DNA of 64,000 bases from Nocardioides eburneiflavus. Its GTDB lineage: Bacteria; Actinomycetota; Actinomycetes; Propionibacteriales; Nocardioidaceae. Position 1 is the first letter of the stretch, and the number at the start of each line of letters is the position of its first letter. The stretch covers positions 4,774,001 to 4,838,000 of the forward strand of contig NZ_SRRO01000001.1 of the NCBI RefSeq assembly GCF_004785795.1. The letters run 5' to 3'. Under the pieces are notes generated by a model that had not been told where the DNA came from, did not search any database, and saw nothing but the letters and a program-made list of their open reading frames with translations. This document shows positions 37,842 through 46,332 of this stretch, one piece after another. Made by a program: the position numbers and the translations under genes.

Positions 37842-38825
37842 GTGCAGCCCGCGCACACCATGCGCGGCCGGCTCATCCACTGGGCGCGCCTCCTCCTCGT
37901 CGTCGCCGTGGTCGTGGCGGCCGGCTATGCCCTCTGGTCCAACCACGAGGTCGTGCAGGAGACCCTCGCCGAGCTGTCCTGGCGTGACTGGCTGCCGTCG
38001 TTCCTCGCGCTGCCCGTCGCCATCCTGCTGTCCACCTGGAGCTGGCAGCTCCTCGTGGACGAGCTCGGCAAGCCGATCGGCGTGGCCCGCGGCGCGCAGA
38101 TCTTCCTCGTCGGCCAGCTCGGCAAGTACCTCCCCGGGTCGGTGTGGGCCTACCTCCTGCAGATCGAGCTCGGGCGCCGCGCCGGCCTGGCGCGGGCGCG
38201 GATCTTCACCGCCACGCTGTTCTCGCTGGCCGTGGCCGTCGTCGCGGCCCTCCTCGCCGGCTCGCTGGTGCTCCCCGGTTTCATCCGGGACTACGAGGAG
38301 CTCCGCAACCTGGTCTGGCTCTACCTGCTGCTCCCGATCGGCGTCGTGTGCCTCCACCCGCGCATCCTCGAGCGGCTCGTGGCCCTCGGCTTCAAGATCC
38401 TGCGCCGCCCGCAGCGTGACCACCCCGTCCGCACCCGCGCCGTGGCGCTCTCGCTCCTCGCGGCTGTCGGGTCGTACGGCTTCTTCGGCCTCCACCTGTG
38501 GCTGCTGGTGCGGGGCGTGTCCGACGTCGACGGCAGCGCGGACTTCCTGCTGGTGTGCATCGGGACCATGGCGATCGCGATGATCTCGGGGCTGTTCTTC
38601 TTCCTGCTGCCCTCCGGCGCCGGCGTGCGCGAGCTGATCATCGTCACGGCGCTCGCGCCGACCATCGGCGCCGGCGAGGCGATCGCCCTCGCCGCCGTGT
38701 CCCGCGTGCTGATCGTCGTGGCGGACCTGCTCACCGCCGCGTGCGCCGCCGGGCTCGGCTGGTGGGAGCGACGGCGCTACGGCCCGATCCCCCACGACCA
38801 GGGCGTCGACGACGACGAGTCCTGA
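37842..38825 (+). CDS. LPG-synthase TM-domain (UPF0104) membrane protein
   Basis: A membrane protein of about 327 residues with eight or nine TM helices. VGQLGKYLPGSVWAYLLQIELGRRAG is the diagnostic motif of the lysylphosphatidylglycerol-synthase TM family (PF03706), and LPSGAGVRELIIVTAL the second. Stand-alone members in glycan clusters are thought to flip or move lipid-linked substrates. The start is unclear: AAGGGA at 37818-37823 would suit a codon about 37829, but there the frame has GTC; GTG 37842 is the next usable start and ATG 37860 the next. It could be the only flippase-like protein of the island. Confidence 0.8.
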   Translation: MQPAHTMRGRLIHWARLLLVVAVVVAAGYALWSNHEVVQETLAELSWRDWLPSFLALPVAILLSTWSWQLLVDELGKPIGVARGAQIFLVGQLGKYLPGSVWAYLLQIELGRRAGLARARIFTATLFSLAVAVVAALLAGSLVLPGFIRDYEELRNLVWLYLLLPIGVVCLHPRILERLVALGFKILRRPQRDHPVRTRAVALSLLAAVGSYGFFGLHLWLLVRGVSDVDGSADFLLVCIGTMAIAMISGLFFFLLPSGAGVRELIIVTALAPTIGAGEAIALAAVSRVLIVVADLLTAACAAGLGWWERRRYGPIPHDQGVDDDES

Positions 38826-38838
38826 CCGGCCTGCCTGA

Positions 38839-38852
38839 CCCGGCGCCGGGTG
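38839..38852. terminator. 14-nt perfect palindrome between convergent genes
   Basis: ACCCGGCGCCGGGT lies 13 bp past the stop of the UPF0104 gene and 20 bp from the end of the convergent oxidase gene. It can form a 5-bp stem with a GCGC loop. Weak terminator candidate. Confidence 0.3.
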
Positions 38853-38871
38853 ACCCTGGGCACTGGGCGGA

Positions 38872-40074
38872 TCAGCCCTGGACGCCGTCCACCCGGTCGA
38901 CGATCAGGTCGGCGATCGGCAGCGCCGAGGTGGCGGCCGGCGACGGCGCGTTGACCACGTGGAGGGTGCGCGGCGTGTCGCGCATGAGGAAGTCGTGCAC
39001 GAACGAGCCGTCGCGCATGACCGCCTGTGCGCGGATGCCGGCCTCACGAGGCGTCAGGTCCTCGAGGCGCAGGTCGGGGCAGTACTTCTGGCACAGCCGG
39101 AGGTAGCCGCGCTTGGACAGCGAGTTGCGCATCTCGCGCACCCCGGTGCGGACGTTGGCGCGCGCGACGTGCCACATGCCGGGGAAGGTGACGATGTCGC
39201 GGACGTCGCGGCGGTCGAAGGAGAACTTCGGGTAGCCCTCTCGGGCCAGGCCCAGCACGGCGTTGGGGCCGACGTTGAGGCCCCCGTCCACCGTCGGCGT
39301 CAGGTGGACGCCGAGGAAGGGCAGCTCCGGGTCGGGGATGGGGTAGATCAGCGTGTCGACGAGGTCGGCCCGCTCAGGGCGTACGTCGTAGTACTCCCCC
39401 CGGAAGGGCACCATCGCGAAGTCGACCTCGACCCCCGCCATCGCCGCCACCCGGTCGGCCTGCACGCCGGCGCAGAAGACGACGTGCGACCCGCGTACGT
39501 CCCCGCGGCTGGTCGTCAGGACGACCTCCTGCGCGGTCTCCCGGATGCCCAGCACCCGGGTGTCGCGCATGAGGGTCCCGCCGGCCTCCTCGACCAGCGT
39601 CGCGAGGCGGCGGTTGATCATGCCGTAGTCGGTGATGCCGGTGGCCGCGACGTGCAGCGCACCCAGCCCGGCCACGTGCGGCTCGCGCTCGCGCAGCTCG
39701 GCGCCGGAGAGGACCGTGGCCTCGATGCGGTTGACCGCGGCACGCTCGGCCAGCGCCTGCATCGCGGCGAGCTCGCGCTCGTCGGTCGCGACCAGGAGCT
39801 TGCCGATGCGTCGCCACGGGATGCCGTGCTCCTCGGCGAACTCCTCGGTGGCGGTGGCGCCGGCGCGGCACAGGTCGGCCTTGAGGCTGCCGGGCGTGTA
39901 GTAGATGCCGGAGTGGATGACACCGCTGTTGTGGCCCGTCTGGTGACGACCGAACTCGGGCTCCTTGTCGAGCAGCAGCACCCGCCGGTCGGGGTGGCGC
40001 CGGCTCAGGGTCCACGCGGTGGCGGCTCCCACGATGCCGCCGCCCACGACGACGTGGTCAAAGGTCTCGGCCAC
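38872..40074 (-). CDS. lhgO: FAD-dependent L-2-hydroxyglutarate oxidase-like protein
   Basis: A 400-residue FAD oxidoreductase. The N-terminal dinucleotide motif is VVVGGGIVGAATAWTLSRR, followed by LLLDKEPEFGRHQTGHNSGVIHSGIYY, the LhgO/DAO signature. LhgO oxidises L-2-hydroxyglutarate to 2-oxoglutarate; homologues can act on other 2-hydroxy acids. GTG 40074 has GGAGG 6 nt upstream, preferred over an ATG further out. Its presence inside a glycan cluster is odd; 2-oxoglutarate/Glu turnover from the aminotransferases is a conceivable link but speculative. Confidence 0.88.
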   Translation of the reverse strand: MAETFDHVVVGGGIVGAATAWTLSRRHPDRRVLLLDKEPEFGRHQTGHNSGVIHSGIYYTPGSLKADLCRAGATATEEFAEEHGIPWRRIGKLLVATDERELAAMQALAERAAVNRIEATVLSGAELREREPHVAGLGALHVAATGITDYGMINRRLATLVEEAGGTLMRDTRVLGIRETAQEVVLTTSRGDVRGSHVVFCAGVQADRVAAMAGVEVDFAMVPFRGEYYDVRPERADLVDTLIYPIPDPELPFLGVHLTPTVDGGLNVGPNAVLGLAREGYPKFSFDRRDVRDIVTFPGMWHVARANVRTGVREMRNSLSKRGYLRLCQKYCPDLRLEDLTPREAGIRAQAVMRDGSFVHDFLMRDTPRTLHVVNAPSPAATSALPIADLIVDRVDGVQG

Positions 40075-40135
40075 TGGGGTCCTCCAGGGTGCTGGTGCGA
40101 GGTCGGGCGACAGCATAGGTACTGACCACCGAGGG

Positions 40136-40147
40136 TAGGGTGCTGCC
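40136..40147 (+). promoter_or_regulatory. -10 element TAGGGT within the shared 12-mer; leaderless
   Basis: TAGGGTGCTGCC, identical to the sequence at 25881-25892, has its TAGGGT 8 nt before GTG 40150. There is no Shine-Dalgarno, so transcription probably begins at the GTG. Confidence 0.55.
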
Positions 40148-40149
40148 CC

Positions 40150-40740
40150 GTGGAGAACCGGGGAGACGACACCGACGAGACCGGCACGGCCGCGAGGCTG
40201 GCCCGTGCGGAGAAGGCGCTGCGCCAGTCCGGCCGCGAGCTGAAGTGGTGGCAGATCGAGCTCGAGCACACCAAGGAGGCCCTGCAGCGCGCGCGGCGCC
40301 AGCGGGCCCGGCTGCGCGACCAGGTCGACTCCCTCTCCGACGCCCTCGCGACCACGCTGTCCGAGGCCTACTGGGCCGCCCAGGACTCGCGCGGCTCCGG
40401 CGTGGCCCGCCTCGTCGGGCGGCGCTCGTCCGGCGACGCCGAGGCCGACCTGGTGCGCGAGGTCGAGGCCAGCGCGGCCTTCGACGGCGGCTGGTACCTC
40501 CGGACCCATCCCAAGGTCCCCGGCACGGGGCTGAGCCCCGCCCTGCACTACGTACGCCACGGCAACGCCAAGCGGCTCGACCCGGGGCCGTCCTTCAGCA
40601 CCGCGGCCTACCTCGAGCGCCACCCCGAGGCGGCCGACGAGGGTCTGCCGGCCCTGCTCCACGCGATCCGCCACGATCGGCTCGGCGAGACCCGCGACGA
40701 CGACGCCACCGCGTCCCCGGCCAGCGACCTGCACCTGTGA
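40150..40740 (+). CDS. Coiled-coil protein with FDxxWYLRTHP repeat (module A, small subunit)
   Basis: A 196-residue soluble protein. Residues about 10-70 form a charged coiled coil (ARLARAEKALRQSGRELKWW...RARRQRARLRDQVDSL). The C-terminal half has two copies of a repeat seen in glycan-associated proteins: AFDGGWYLRTHPKV...ALHYVRHG and FSTAAYLERHPEA...LLHAIRH. It is paralogous to the protein at 45782-46312, and the repeat recurs in the N-terminus of the next protein. Its stop overlaps the GTG of that RgpF-like gene (GTGA), so the two are made together and may interact. Function unknown. Confidence 0.8.
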   Translation: MENRGDDTDETGTAARLARAEKALRQSGRELKWWQIELEHTKEALQRARRQRARLRDQVDSLSDALATTLSEAYWAAQDSRGSGVARLVGRRSSGDAEADLVREVEASAAFDGGWYLRTHPKVPGTGLSPALHYVRHGNAKRLDPGPSFSTAAYLERHPEAADEGLPALLHAIRHDRLGETRDDDATASPASDLHL

Positions 40741-43298
40741 CGGGCATGCTGGACCTCGCCGAGTTCTCCTCGCGCTGGCGCGCCTTCGTCCCCCGGTGGG
40801 TCGCCGCGTCCGACGAGGAGCGCACCCGGCTCGTCGCGGAGGCGATGGCCCACGGCCTGCCCGCTGTCGAGGAGGGCGAGGCGGGCGAGGCCCCGGACCG
40901 CGACGCCGTCCTGGCCGCGGAGGTCGCCGTCATCCGCGCGAGCGGTGAGTTCGACGAGTTCGGCTACATGTGGCACAACCCGGACCTGCGCTGGCACCTG
41001 TGCACCGGGCCCGAGCAGGCGATCCACTTCGCCGAGCGCGGCTGGCACGAGATGCGACACCCCTCCCCCGGCTTCGACCTCTGGCACTACACCAACGCCC
41101 ACCTCGACCCAGAGGACGACGAGGTCAACCCCGTCGTCCACCACGCGCTCGAGGGACGACGCCACGGCCTCGCCACGCTCCCCGAGGTGCAGGAGCTGCC
41201 GGCACCGACGGCGCCCGAGGGCACGCCGCGACGGGTCTGCCTGTTCGCCGCCTTCGACGTCGACGGCATCGTCGACCCGACCGTCGTGTCCTACCTCGCC
41301 GACCTCAGCCGGTTCGCCGACATCTACTACCTCGCCGACTGCGAGCTCGAGGACGGCGAGCTCGACAAGATCGCGCCCTACACCAAGGGCGCCTGGGCGA
41401 TCCGCCACGGCCGCTACGACTTCGGCTCGTACTCGATGCTCGCCACCGACCTCGTCGGCTGGGACGTCATCGACCAGTACGACGAGATGATGCTCGCCAA
41501 CGACTCGTGCTGGCTGGTCCAGCCGCTCGACACCGTCTTCGCCAAGATGGACGCCACCGCGTGCGACTGGTGGGGGCTCCAGGCGACCTACGAGGACTTC
41601 GGCATCAAGGACTACGAGGCGCTCGGCCGGCCGCTGTCGCTCGACGACGTCGAGGAGCAGATGCGCCAGCAGGACCTCTGGCGCTACTCCGACTTCATCC
41701 ACGTCGGCTCCTACTTCCTCGTCTACCGCCGACGCGTGCTGCAGGACCCGGAGTTCCGCCGCCGACTCGAGACCGTCGCCAAGCAGCGCGACAAGACCGC
41801 GATCATCCTCAAGTACGAGATCGGGTTCTCCCGCCACCTCATCCTCGGGGGCTTCCACCTCGCCACCTTCGTCGACGGGATCCTCCCCTACCACCCGGTC
41901 TACCGGGCCTCGGCCTTCGACCTGATGGCCGAGGGCTTCCCGCTCCTGAAGCGACAGTTCCTCTACGAGAACCCCTTCTCCGCCCCCGACCTGCGGTTGT
42001 GGAAGCAGCGCGTGCTCGAGCACGTCCCGGACGCCGACGTCGACGCGATGGAGTCCAACCTGCGCCGGATCGCGCCGGCCTGGAGCCTGCACCGCAGCTT
42101 CGCCATCCGCTCCGGTCCCGACGGCACCGCGGTGCTGCCGGAGCCCCTCGGCTCGGAGACCTTCCCCGACGAGGACCGGTGGGTCCCCTCCTTCGACCAC
42201 TGGTGGGGCTTCCCCGTCGACCCGCGCACCGGCCTGCTCAGCGGCGCGGTCCGCGCCGTGTTCGACGCCGTGCGCGACGACCCGTCGGTGAAGAAGATCG
42301 TGCTGGAGGGTTCGCGCCCGCTGGACGTCTCCGGCCAGAACGTCGTCCGCATCGCCACGGAGAGCCCGCCCGGCCAGATGTACGGCCTGCGGATGGGCAC
42401 GATCTTCACCACGGTCGGCCCCCGCAGCGACGTCAACCACCCGCTGTCGCCGCGCCACCACCGCTTCCTCCAGCTCGGCAGAGCCACCGGTCTGGCGTCC
42501 CCGGACGTCGGGCTCGACGGCAGCGGCGACACCTGGGGCCTGCGCGACGCCAGCGCCCTCGAGCTCGACGACGCGCTCACGCGGGTCGTCGTGGTCTCGG
42601 GCACGCCCGGCGCCGAGGCTGCCGCACGCCTGCCCAGGCTCGACGACGACGGGGTGTGGGCGCTCGGCTCGCCGCGCATCGACCTGCTCGTCGCCGACGA
42701 GGGCGACCTGGCGCCGGCACACCGCGGTGAGCTCGACCGGCTGCGCCGGGTCCTCGCGGGCCGACGCCTGGTGGTCGTCGAGCCGTGGGACACCACGCTC
42801 GACCTCGACGCGCTGGTCGCCTGGGCGAGCGCGCACCCGGACGTCGCCGTGGCCGTACGCCCCGGGACGGGCACGGGCGCCTCCCTGCCCGAGCCACTGC
42901 TCGACCTGTCGGACGAGACCCTCGTCTCCGACCCCGCGAAGACCCCGCTCCCGGTGCACCCGGAGACCGCGTGGCGCTCGGCCGACGTGCTCGTCTCCGG
43001 CTCCGCCGCCGACCTCGCCGACTGGGCGGTGCTCGGCCGGCCGGCCGTCAGCATCGTGACGGACGAGCGGGCTCGCGACGCCGGGCTCCCGCTGCGCTCG
43101 ACCGGCGTGCGCGACCTCGGGCCCGCTCTCGACGCAGCGCTGGAGGCCGGCCCGGACGACGCGTACGTCTCCTGGGGCCGCGGCCTGCACTCCGCGAGCG
43201 ACGGGCACGCCGCCGAGCGCGTCGTCCTCGCGCTCAAGGCGACCTACCTGCCGGTCGACGAGTGGCTGGCCGAGGAGGCCTCGGCCGGGGCGGACTGA
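40737..43298 (+). CDS. RgpF (rhamnan synthesis F)-TagF-like fusion (module A, large subunit)
   Basis: An 853-residue protein. Residues about 70-145 hold the EFGYMWHNPDL...FDLWHYTNAHLD repeat. Residues about 165-440 are an RgpF-type glycan-synthesis domain (RRVCLFAAFDVDGIVD...LADLSRFADIYYLAD, GRYDFGSYSMLATDL, LANDSCWLVQPLD). The C-terminal half (about 500-840) looks like a diverged CDP-glycerol glycerophosphotransferase: GSPRIDLLVADEG and RSADVLVSGSAADLADWAVLGRPAVSI match TagF landmarks, but the WHGT His region reads LQLGRATG, so activity is doubtful. GTG 40737 overlaps the upstream stop; ATG 40746 is an alternative. Paralogous to 43314-45785. No TM segment. Confidence 0.82.
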   Translation: MTGMLDLAEFSSRWRAFVPRWVAASDEERTRLVAEAMAHGLPAVEEGEAGEAPDRDAVLAAEVAVIRASGEFDEFGYMWHNPDLRWHLCTGPEQAIHFAERGWHEMRHPSPGFDLWHYTNAHLDPEDDEVNPVVHHALEGRRHGLATLPEVQELPAPTAPEGTPRRVCLFAAFDVDGIVDPTVVSYLADLSRFADIYYLADCELEDGELDKIAPYTKGAWAIRHGRYDFGSYSMLATDLVGWDVIDQYDEMMLANDSCWLVQPLDTVFAKMDATACDWWGLQATYEDFGIKDYEALGRPLSLDDVEEQMRQQDLWRYSDFIHVGSYFLVYRRRVLQDPEFRRRLETVAKQRDKTAIILKYEIGFSRHLILGGFHLATFVDGILPYHPVYRASAFDLMAEGFPLLKRQFLYENPFSAPDLRLWKQRVLEHVPDADVDAMESNLRRIAPAWSLHRSFAIRSGPDGTAVLPEPLGSETFPDEDRWVPSFDHWWGFPVDPRTGLLSGAVRAVFDAVRDDPSVKKIVLEGSRPLDVSGQNVVRIATESPPGQMYGLRMGTIFTTVGPRSDVNHPLSPRHHRFLQLGRATGLASPDVGLDGSGDTWGLRDASALELDDALTRVVVVSGTPGAEAAARLPRLDDDGVWALGSPRIDLLVADEGDLAPAHRGELDRLRRVLAGRRLVVVEPWDTTLDLDALVAWASAHPDVAVAVRPGTGTGASLPEPLLDLSDETLVSDPAKTPLPVHPETAWRSADVLVSGSAADLADWAVLGRPAVSIVTDERARDAGLPLRSTGVRDLGPALDAALEAGPDDAYVSWGRGLHSASDGHAAERVVLALKATYLPVDEWLAEEASAGAD

Positions 43299-43313
43299 CC
43301 CGACGAGGGTCCT

Positions 43314-45785
43314 TCAGAGGTGCGCGAGCTCGCGCTCGCGCACCCGGCGAACGAACCGGCGCGCAGCGCCTCCGTCGAGCGCCACCACCTCGTCCGGGAC
43401 ACCGGGCGGCGCCTGCCAGCCCGCAGCGGCGGCGGTCGAGAGCGCGTCGAGGAGCCGCTCGACGGGGTCACCCGGGCCGTGCACCACGAGGGCGTTCCCG
43501 GCGGCGCGGGCGTCGAGCAGACCCGCCGCGGAGCCACCGACGAGCGCGGAGGCAGCCCGGAGGACGACCGCGGCGGACACGACGCTGCGGTCGCTGAGGC
43601 CGACCGGAGCCAGCGGCCGGAGTGCCTGCGTCAGGCTCGTCGGCGCGTCCGGCCGGTCCTCGCGCACGCCGAGGACCACTCCGGCGCTGCGGGCCCAGTC
43701 GCCGAGCCGCGCCACGTCGTCCGGTGACCAGGTCGCGGGCCGGTCGCCGCTGAGGACGACCAGCGGGCGACCCTCGAGCCGAGCCCGCAGCCGCGCCTCG
43801 GCCTGTGCCAGGTCGTCGGGCAGCACGTCGGCGAGCAGCAGGTCGTGGCGAGGGAGACCGGTCAGCCACACGTCGTCCGCAGCCAGGTGCGGGTCGGCGA
43901 CCCGGCGTGCTGCGGCCTCGTGGTCGGAGGTCACCGCGACCGCGTCGACGGCGCCGAGGACCGGCGCTGCTCGGCCGGGCGCCCACGGTGCGCCGACGTG
44001 GACGACGCGGTGCCGGGCGGGCAGCGGCGCGTGCGGGAGCGCGGCGTCGAGCGGGTCGGCGACGACGATCACTCCGCACCGCACCACCGCCTCCTGGCCG
44101 TCGAGGGTGGCGATCGGGACGACGCTCACGTTCGTGCCGCTCACGTCGTCGCGCAGGGCCCGGGTGCGGGTCAGGACGACCTTGCGCACGGTCGGGTCGT
44201 GGCGGACCTGCTCGAAGACGGCGCGCACGCTGGGGTCCAGCCGGCCCGACGGCCCGGCCGCGAAGGCCCACCAGTGCCCGAAGGACGGCGTCTCGCGGTC
44301 CATCCGCCGGAACGGGTGGCCCGCGAGGGCGGAGGTGCGTACGGTCCGGCGCCCCGTCGCCGGGTCCTGGACGACGTCGTACGCGTCGTGCACCCGCGCC
44401 GGATCGGTGACGCGGTCGATGTTGGCCGCCATCTCCTCGACCCGCGCCGCCGGAGCGAGCTCGCGCAACCGCTCGCGCCACCGGCCGACGTCGGGCGCGC
44501 GGCGCGGGTTCTCCCCCAGGAAGTTGCGCTTGGCCAGCGGGAAGCCGCGCCCGACCAGGTCGAACACGTGCCGGGAGTAGAGCGGGTGGAACGGCTGGAG
44601 GTCGGGCAGCCAGGTGTCGAAGTCGTAGCCGGCGTCGGTGAGGTGGCGGCTGAGGCCGACCTCGTACTTGTGCACCACGAGGCCCTTGGCCTCCTGCGGG
44701 ACGACCGTGTCGAGCCGCCAGCGGAAGCCCTCGTCGGCGACCACCGGCCGGCGGAAGACCAGGAAGTAGGAGCTCAGGTGCAGGTAGCGAACGTCGCTGA
44801 AGTGCCGCGGGCCGATGAACCGCTGCTTGGCCTCGGCCAGCGGGATCGGGGAGTCGTCGCGGAAGTAGTTCTCGTCGTGCTCCATCGACGTGGCCTGGAG
44901 GCTCCACCAGTCGCACGCCCGGGCGTCCATCGTCGCGAACACGTCGTCGAGCGGGTGGAGCAGGAAGCACGAGTCGTTGGCGAGCAGCAGCTCGTCGTAG
45001 GAGTCGACGACGTCCCAGCCGACCAGGTCGCGCGCGAGCATCGAGAACGAGCCGAAGTCGTAGCCCCCGTGCGGCACGCTCCACGCGCCCGCTGTCACGT
45101 CGGCCAGCTTGTCGAGCTCCCCCGGCTCGAGGACACCGTCGGCGAGGTAGTGGACGTCCGCGTGCCGCGAGAGCTCGCGGAGGTAGGTCACGACGTAGTC
45201 GTCGACCACCCCGTCCGCGTCGTAGGCAGCGAAGAGGCAGAGACGGCGGGGCGTCGTGCCCGCCGGGGGCTGGACGGCGGACCGCTCCGGGGGCGGGTCG
45301 GGGACAGGCCCCCAGCCGAGGTGGCGACCGACGACGAGCCAGTGCAGGAGGGGGTCGGCGCCGTCCGTGGTCGGGTCGAGGCGGTCGACCCAGTAGGACC
45401 AGAGGTCGAAGCGCGGGCTGGGGTTCTGCAGGAGCCGCCAGCCGGTCTCGACGTGGTGGCGGTAGGGGTCCGTGCCGCGTCGCAGCCGGTGGCGCACGGC
45501 GTACTCGTCGGCGTCGAGGAACCCGCTCGCGGCCACCACGGCGCGCGCGGCGGCGACCCGCGCCCGCTCGGGTGGCTGCGCACCGCCGGAACCGCCCGCG
45601 GGCAGCCCGTCACGGAGCACCTCCTCGACGAGCGCGTGGGCCGCCTCGGGGCCGTCGGCGGCCGCACGGCGCCAGCGCCGGACGAAGCCCGCCCACCGGT
45701 CGTCGAAGTCGGCGACGACGGCGCGCCTCTCCGCCAGCCGGTCCTCGAGCCGATCCTGCCCCTCCGGCTGCACGCCGCCCGTCAC
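43314..45785 (-). CDS. RgpF-TagF-like fusion (module B, large subunit)
   Basis: An 823-residue paralogue of the protein at 40737-43298, on the opposite strand and convergent with a 15-bp gap. Same order: repeat region (FLDADEYAVRHRL...FDLWSYWVDRLD), RgpF domain (RRLCLFAAYDADGVVDD, GGYDFGSFSMLARDL, LANDSCFLLHPLD) and a TagF-like C-terminus (GLPRHDLLLADVLPDD, RAASALVGGSAAGLLDARAAGNALV). The TagF His motif is again missing. GTG 45785 overlaps the stop of the small module-B gene (GTGA). Probable role: adding or decorating rhamnose-rich or similar surface glycan; substrate not predictable. Confidence 0.82.
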   Translation of the reverse strand: MTGGVQPEGQDRLEDRLAERRAVVADFDDRWAGFVRRWRRAAADGPEAAHALVEEVLRDGLPAGGSGGAQPPERARVAAARAVVAASGFLDADEYAVRHRLRRGTDPYRHHVETGWRLLQNPSPRFDLWSYWVDRLDPTTDGADPLLHWLVVGRHLGWGPVPDPPPERSAVQPPAGTTPRRLCLFAAYDADGVVDDYVVTYLRELSRHADVHYLADGVLEPGELDKLADVTAGAWSVPHGGYDFGSFSMLARDLVGWDVVDSYDELLLANDSCFLLHPLDDVFATMDARACDWWSLQATSMEHDENYFRDDSPIPLAEAKQRFIGPRHFSDVRYLHLSSYFLVFRRPVVADEGFRWRLDTVVPQEAKGLVVHKYEVGLSRHLTDAGYDFDTWLPDLQPFHPLYSRHVFDLVGRGFPLAKRNFLGENPRRAPDVGRWRERLRELAPAARVEEMAANIDRVTDPARVHDAYDVVQDPATGRRTVRTSALAGHPFRRMDRETPSFGHWWAFAAGPSGRLDPSVRAVFEQVRHDPTVRKVVLTRTRALRDDVSGTNVSVVPIATLDGQEAVVRCGVIVVADPLDAALPHAPLPARHRVVHVGAPWAPGRAAPVLGAVDAVAVTSDHEAAARRVADPHLAADDVWLTGLPRHDLLLADVLPDDLAQAEARLRARLEGRPLVVLSGDRPATWSPDDVARLGDWARSAGVVLGVREDRPDAPTSLTQALRPLAPVGLSDRSVVSAAVVLRAASALVGGSAAGLLDARAAGNALVVHGPGDPVERLLDALSTAAAAGWQAPPGVPDEVVALDGGAARRFVRRVRERELAHL

Positions 45786-46312
45786 CGGCTCGCCGGCGGG
45801 TAGGCGTCGGCGCCCTCGGCCTCGGCCGAGGCGAGGAAGTGCACCAGCGGGTTGATCCGCTCGACGATGACCTCGGGGTGGTCGAGGACGTACTGGGCGA
45901 TGTCGAAGGCCTCGCTCGGCTTGCGGAAGGGGTGGTCCCAGTGGCGCAGGAAGTGCACGCCGGGGTCCTCCCCGCGCTTGGCGACGTCGAGGTGGGTGCG
46001 CAGGTAGTAGGCGGCGTCGAAGAGCGGCGACTGCCGGATCAGCTCCAGCTGTCCGGCCTCCTCGGCCGTCACGCTCGTCGAGCCGCGCCTCCACCACGAC
46101 TTCTCGCCGGCTCCCGCCACCGCGGTCTCACCGCGCAGCCTCTCGGCGAGCAGCGCGGACAGCGTCTCGGCGGCCTTGGCCGCGCGGTCGCGGGACTTGC
46201 GCAGCCGCGCCTCGCGCTCACCCCACTTCTCCTGCTCGGCGCGCGCGGCGGCCAGCTCGCGGCGCAGCAGGTCGACCTCGTCGCGCAGGGTCTCCAGGTC
46301 GGGCTCGCTCAC
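45782..46312 (-). CDS. Coiled-coil protein with FDAAYYLRTH repeat (module B, small subunit)
   Basis: A 176-residue paralogue of the protein at 40150-40740. The N-terminal coiled coil reads LETLRDEVDLLRRELAAARA; two C-terminal repeats are LFDAAYYLRTHLDV...VHFLRHW and AFDIAQYVLDHPEV...LVHFLASA. Its stop overlaps the GTG of the large module-B gene, mirroring module A. GTG 46312 has TAGAGT 7 nt upstream and no Shine-Dalgarno, so it has its own leaderless promoter in the 20-bp gap after the CrtA-like gene. Confidence 0.8.
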   Translation of the reverse strand: MSEPDLETLRDEVDLLRRELAAARAEQEKWGEREARLRKSRDRAAKAAETLSALLAERLRGETAVAGAGEKSWWRRGSTSVTAEEAGQLELIRQSPLFDAAYYLRTHLDVAKRGEDPGVHFLRHWDHPFRKPSEAFDIAQYVLDHPEVIVERINPLVHFLASAEAEGADAYPPASR

Positions 46313-46319
46313 CCGCCGC

Positions 46320-46325
46320 ACTCTA
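46320..46325 (-). promoter_or_regulatory. -10 element (TAGAGT) of module B
   Basis: TAGAGT on the minus strand is 7 nt before GTG 46312 and begins 8 nt after the preceding stop, a compact internal leaderless promoter. Both modules therefore start with a leaderless promoter. Confidence 0.55.
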
Positions 46326-46332
46326 GCGACCC

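Noticed and set aside
40608..43208. Long antisense frame opposite the RgpF-TagF-like gene
   Set aside because: Composition is typical of an antisense shadow in high-GC DNA, and it covers a clearly conserved gene.
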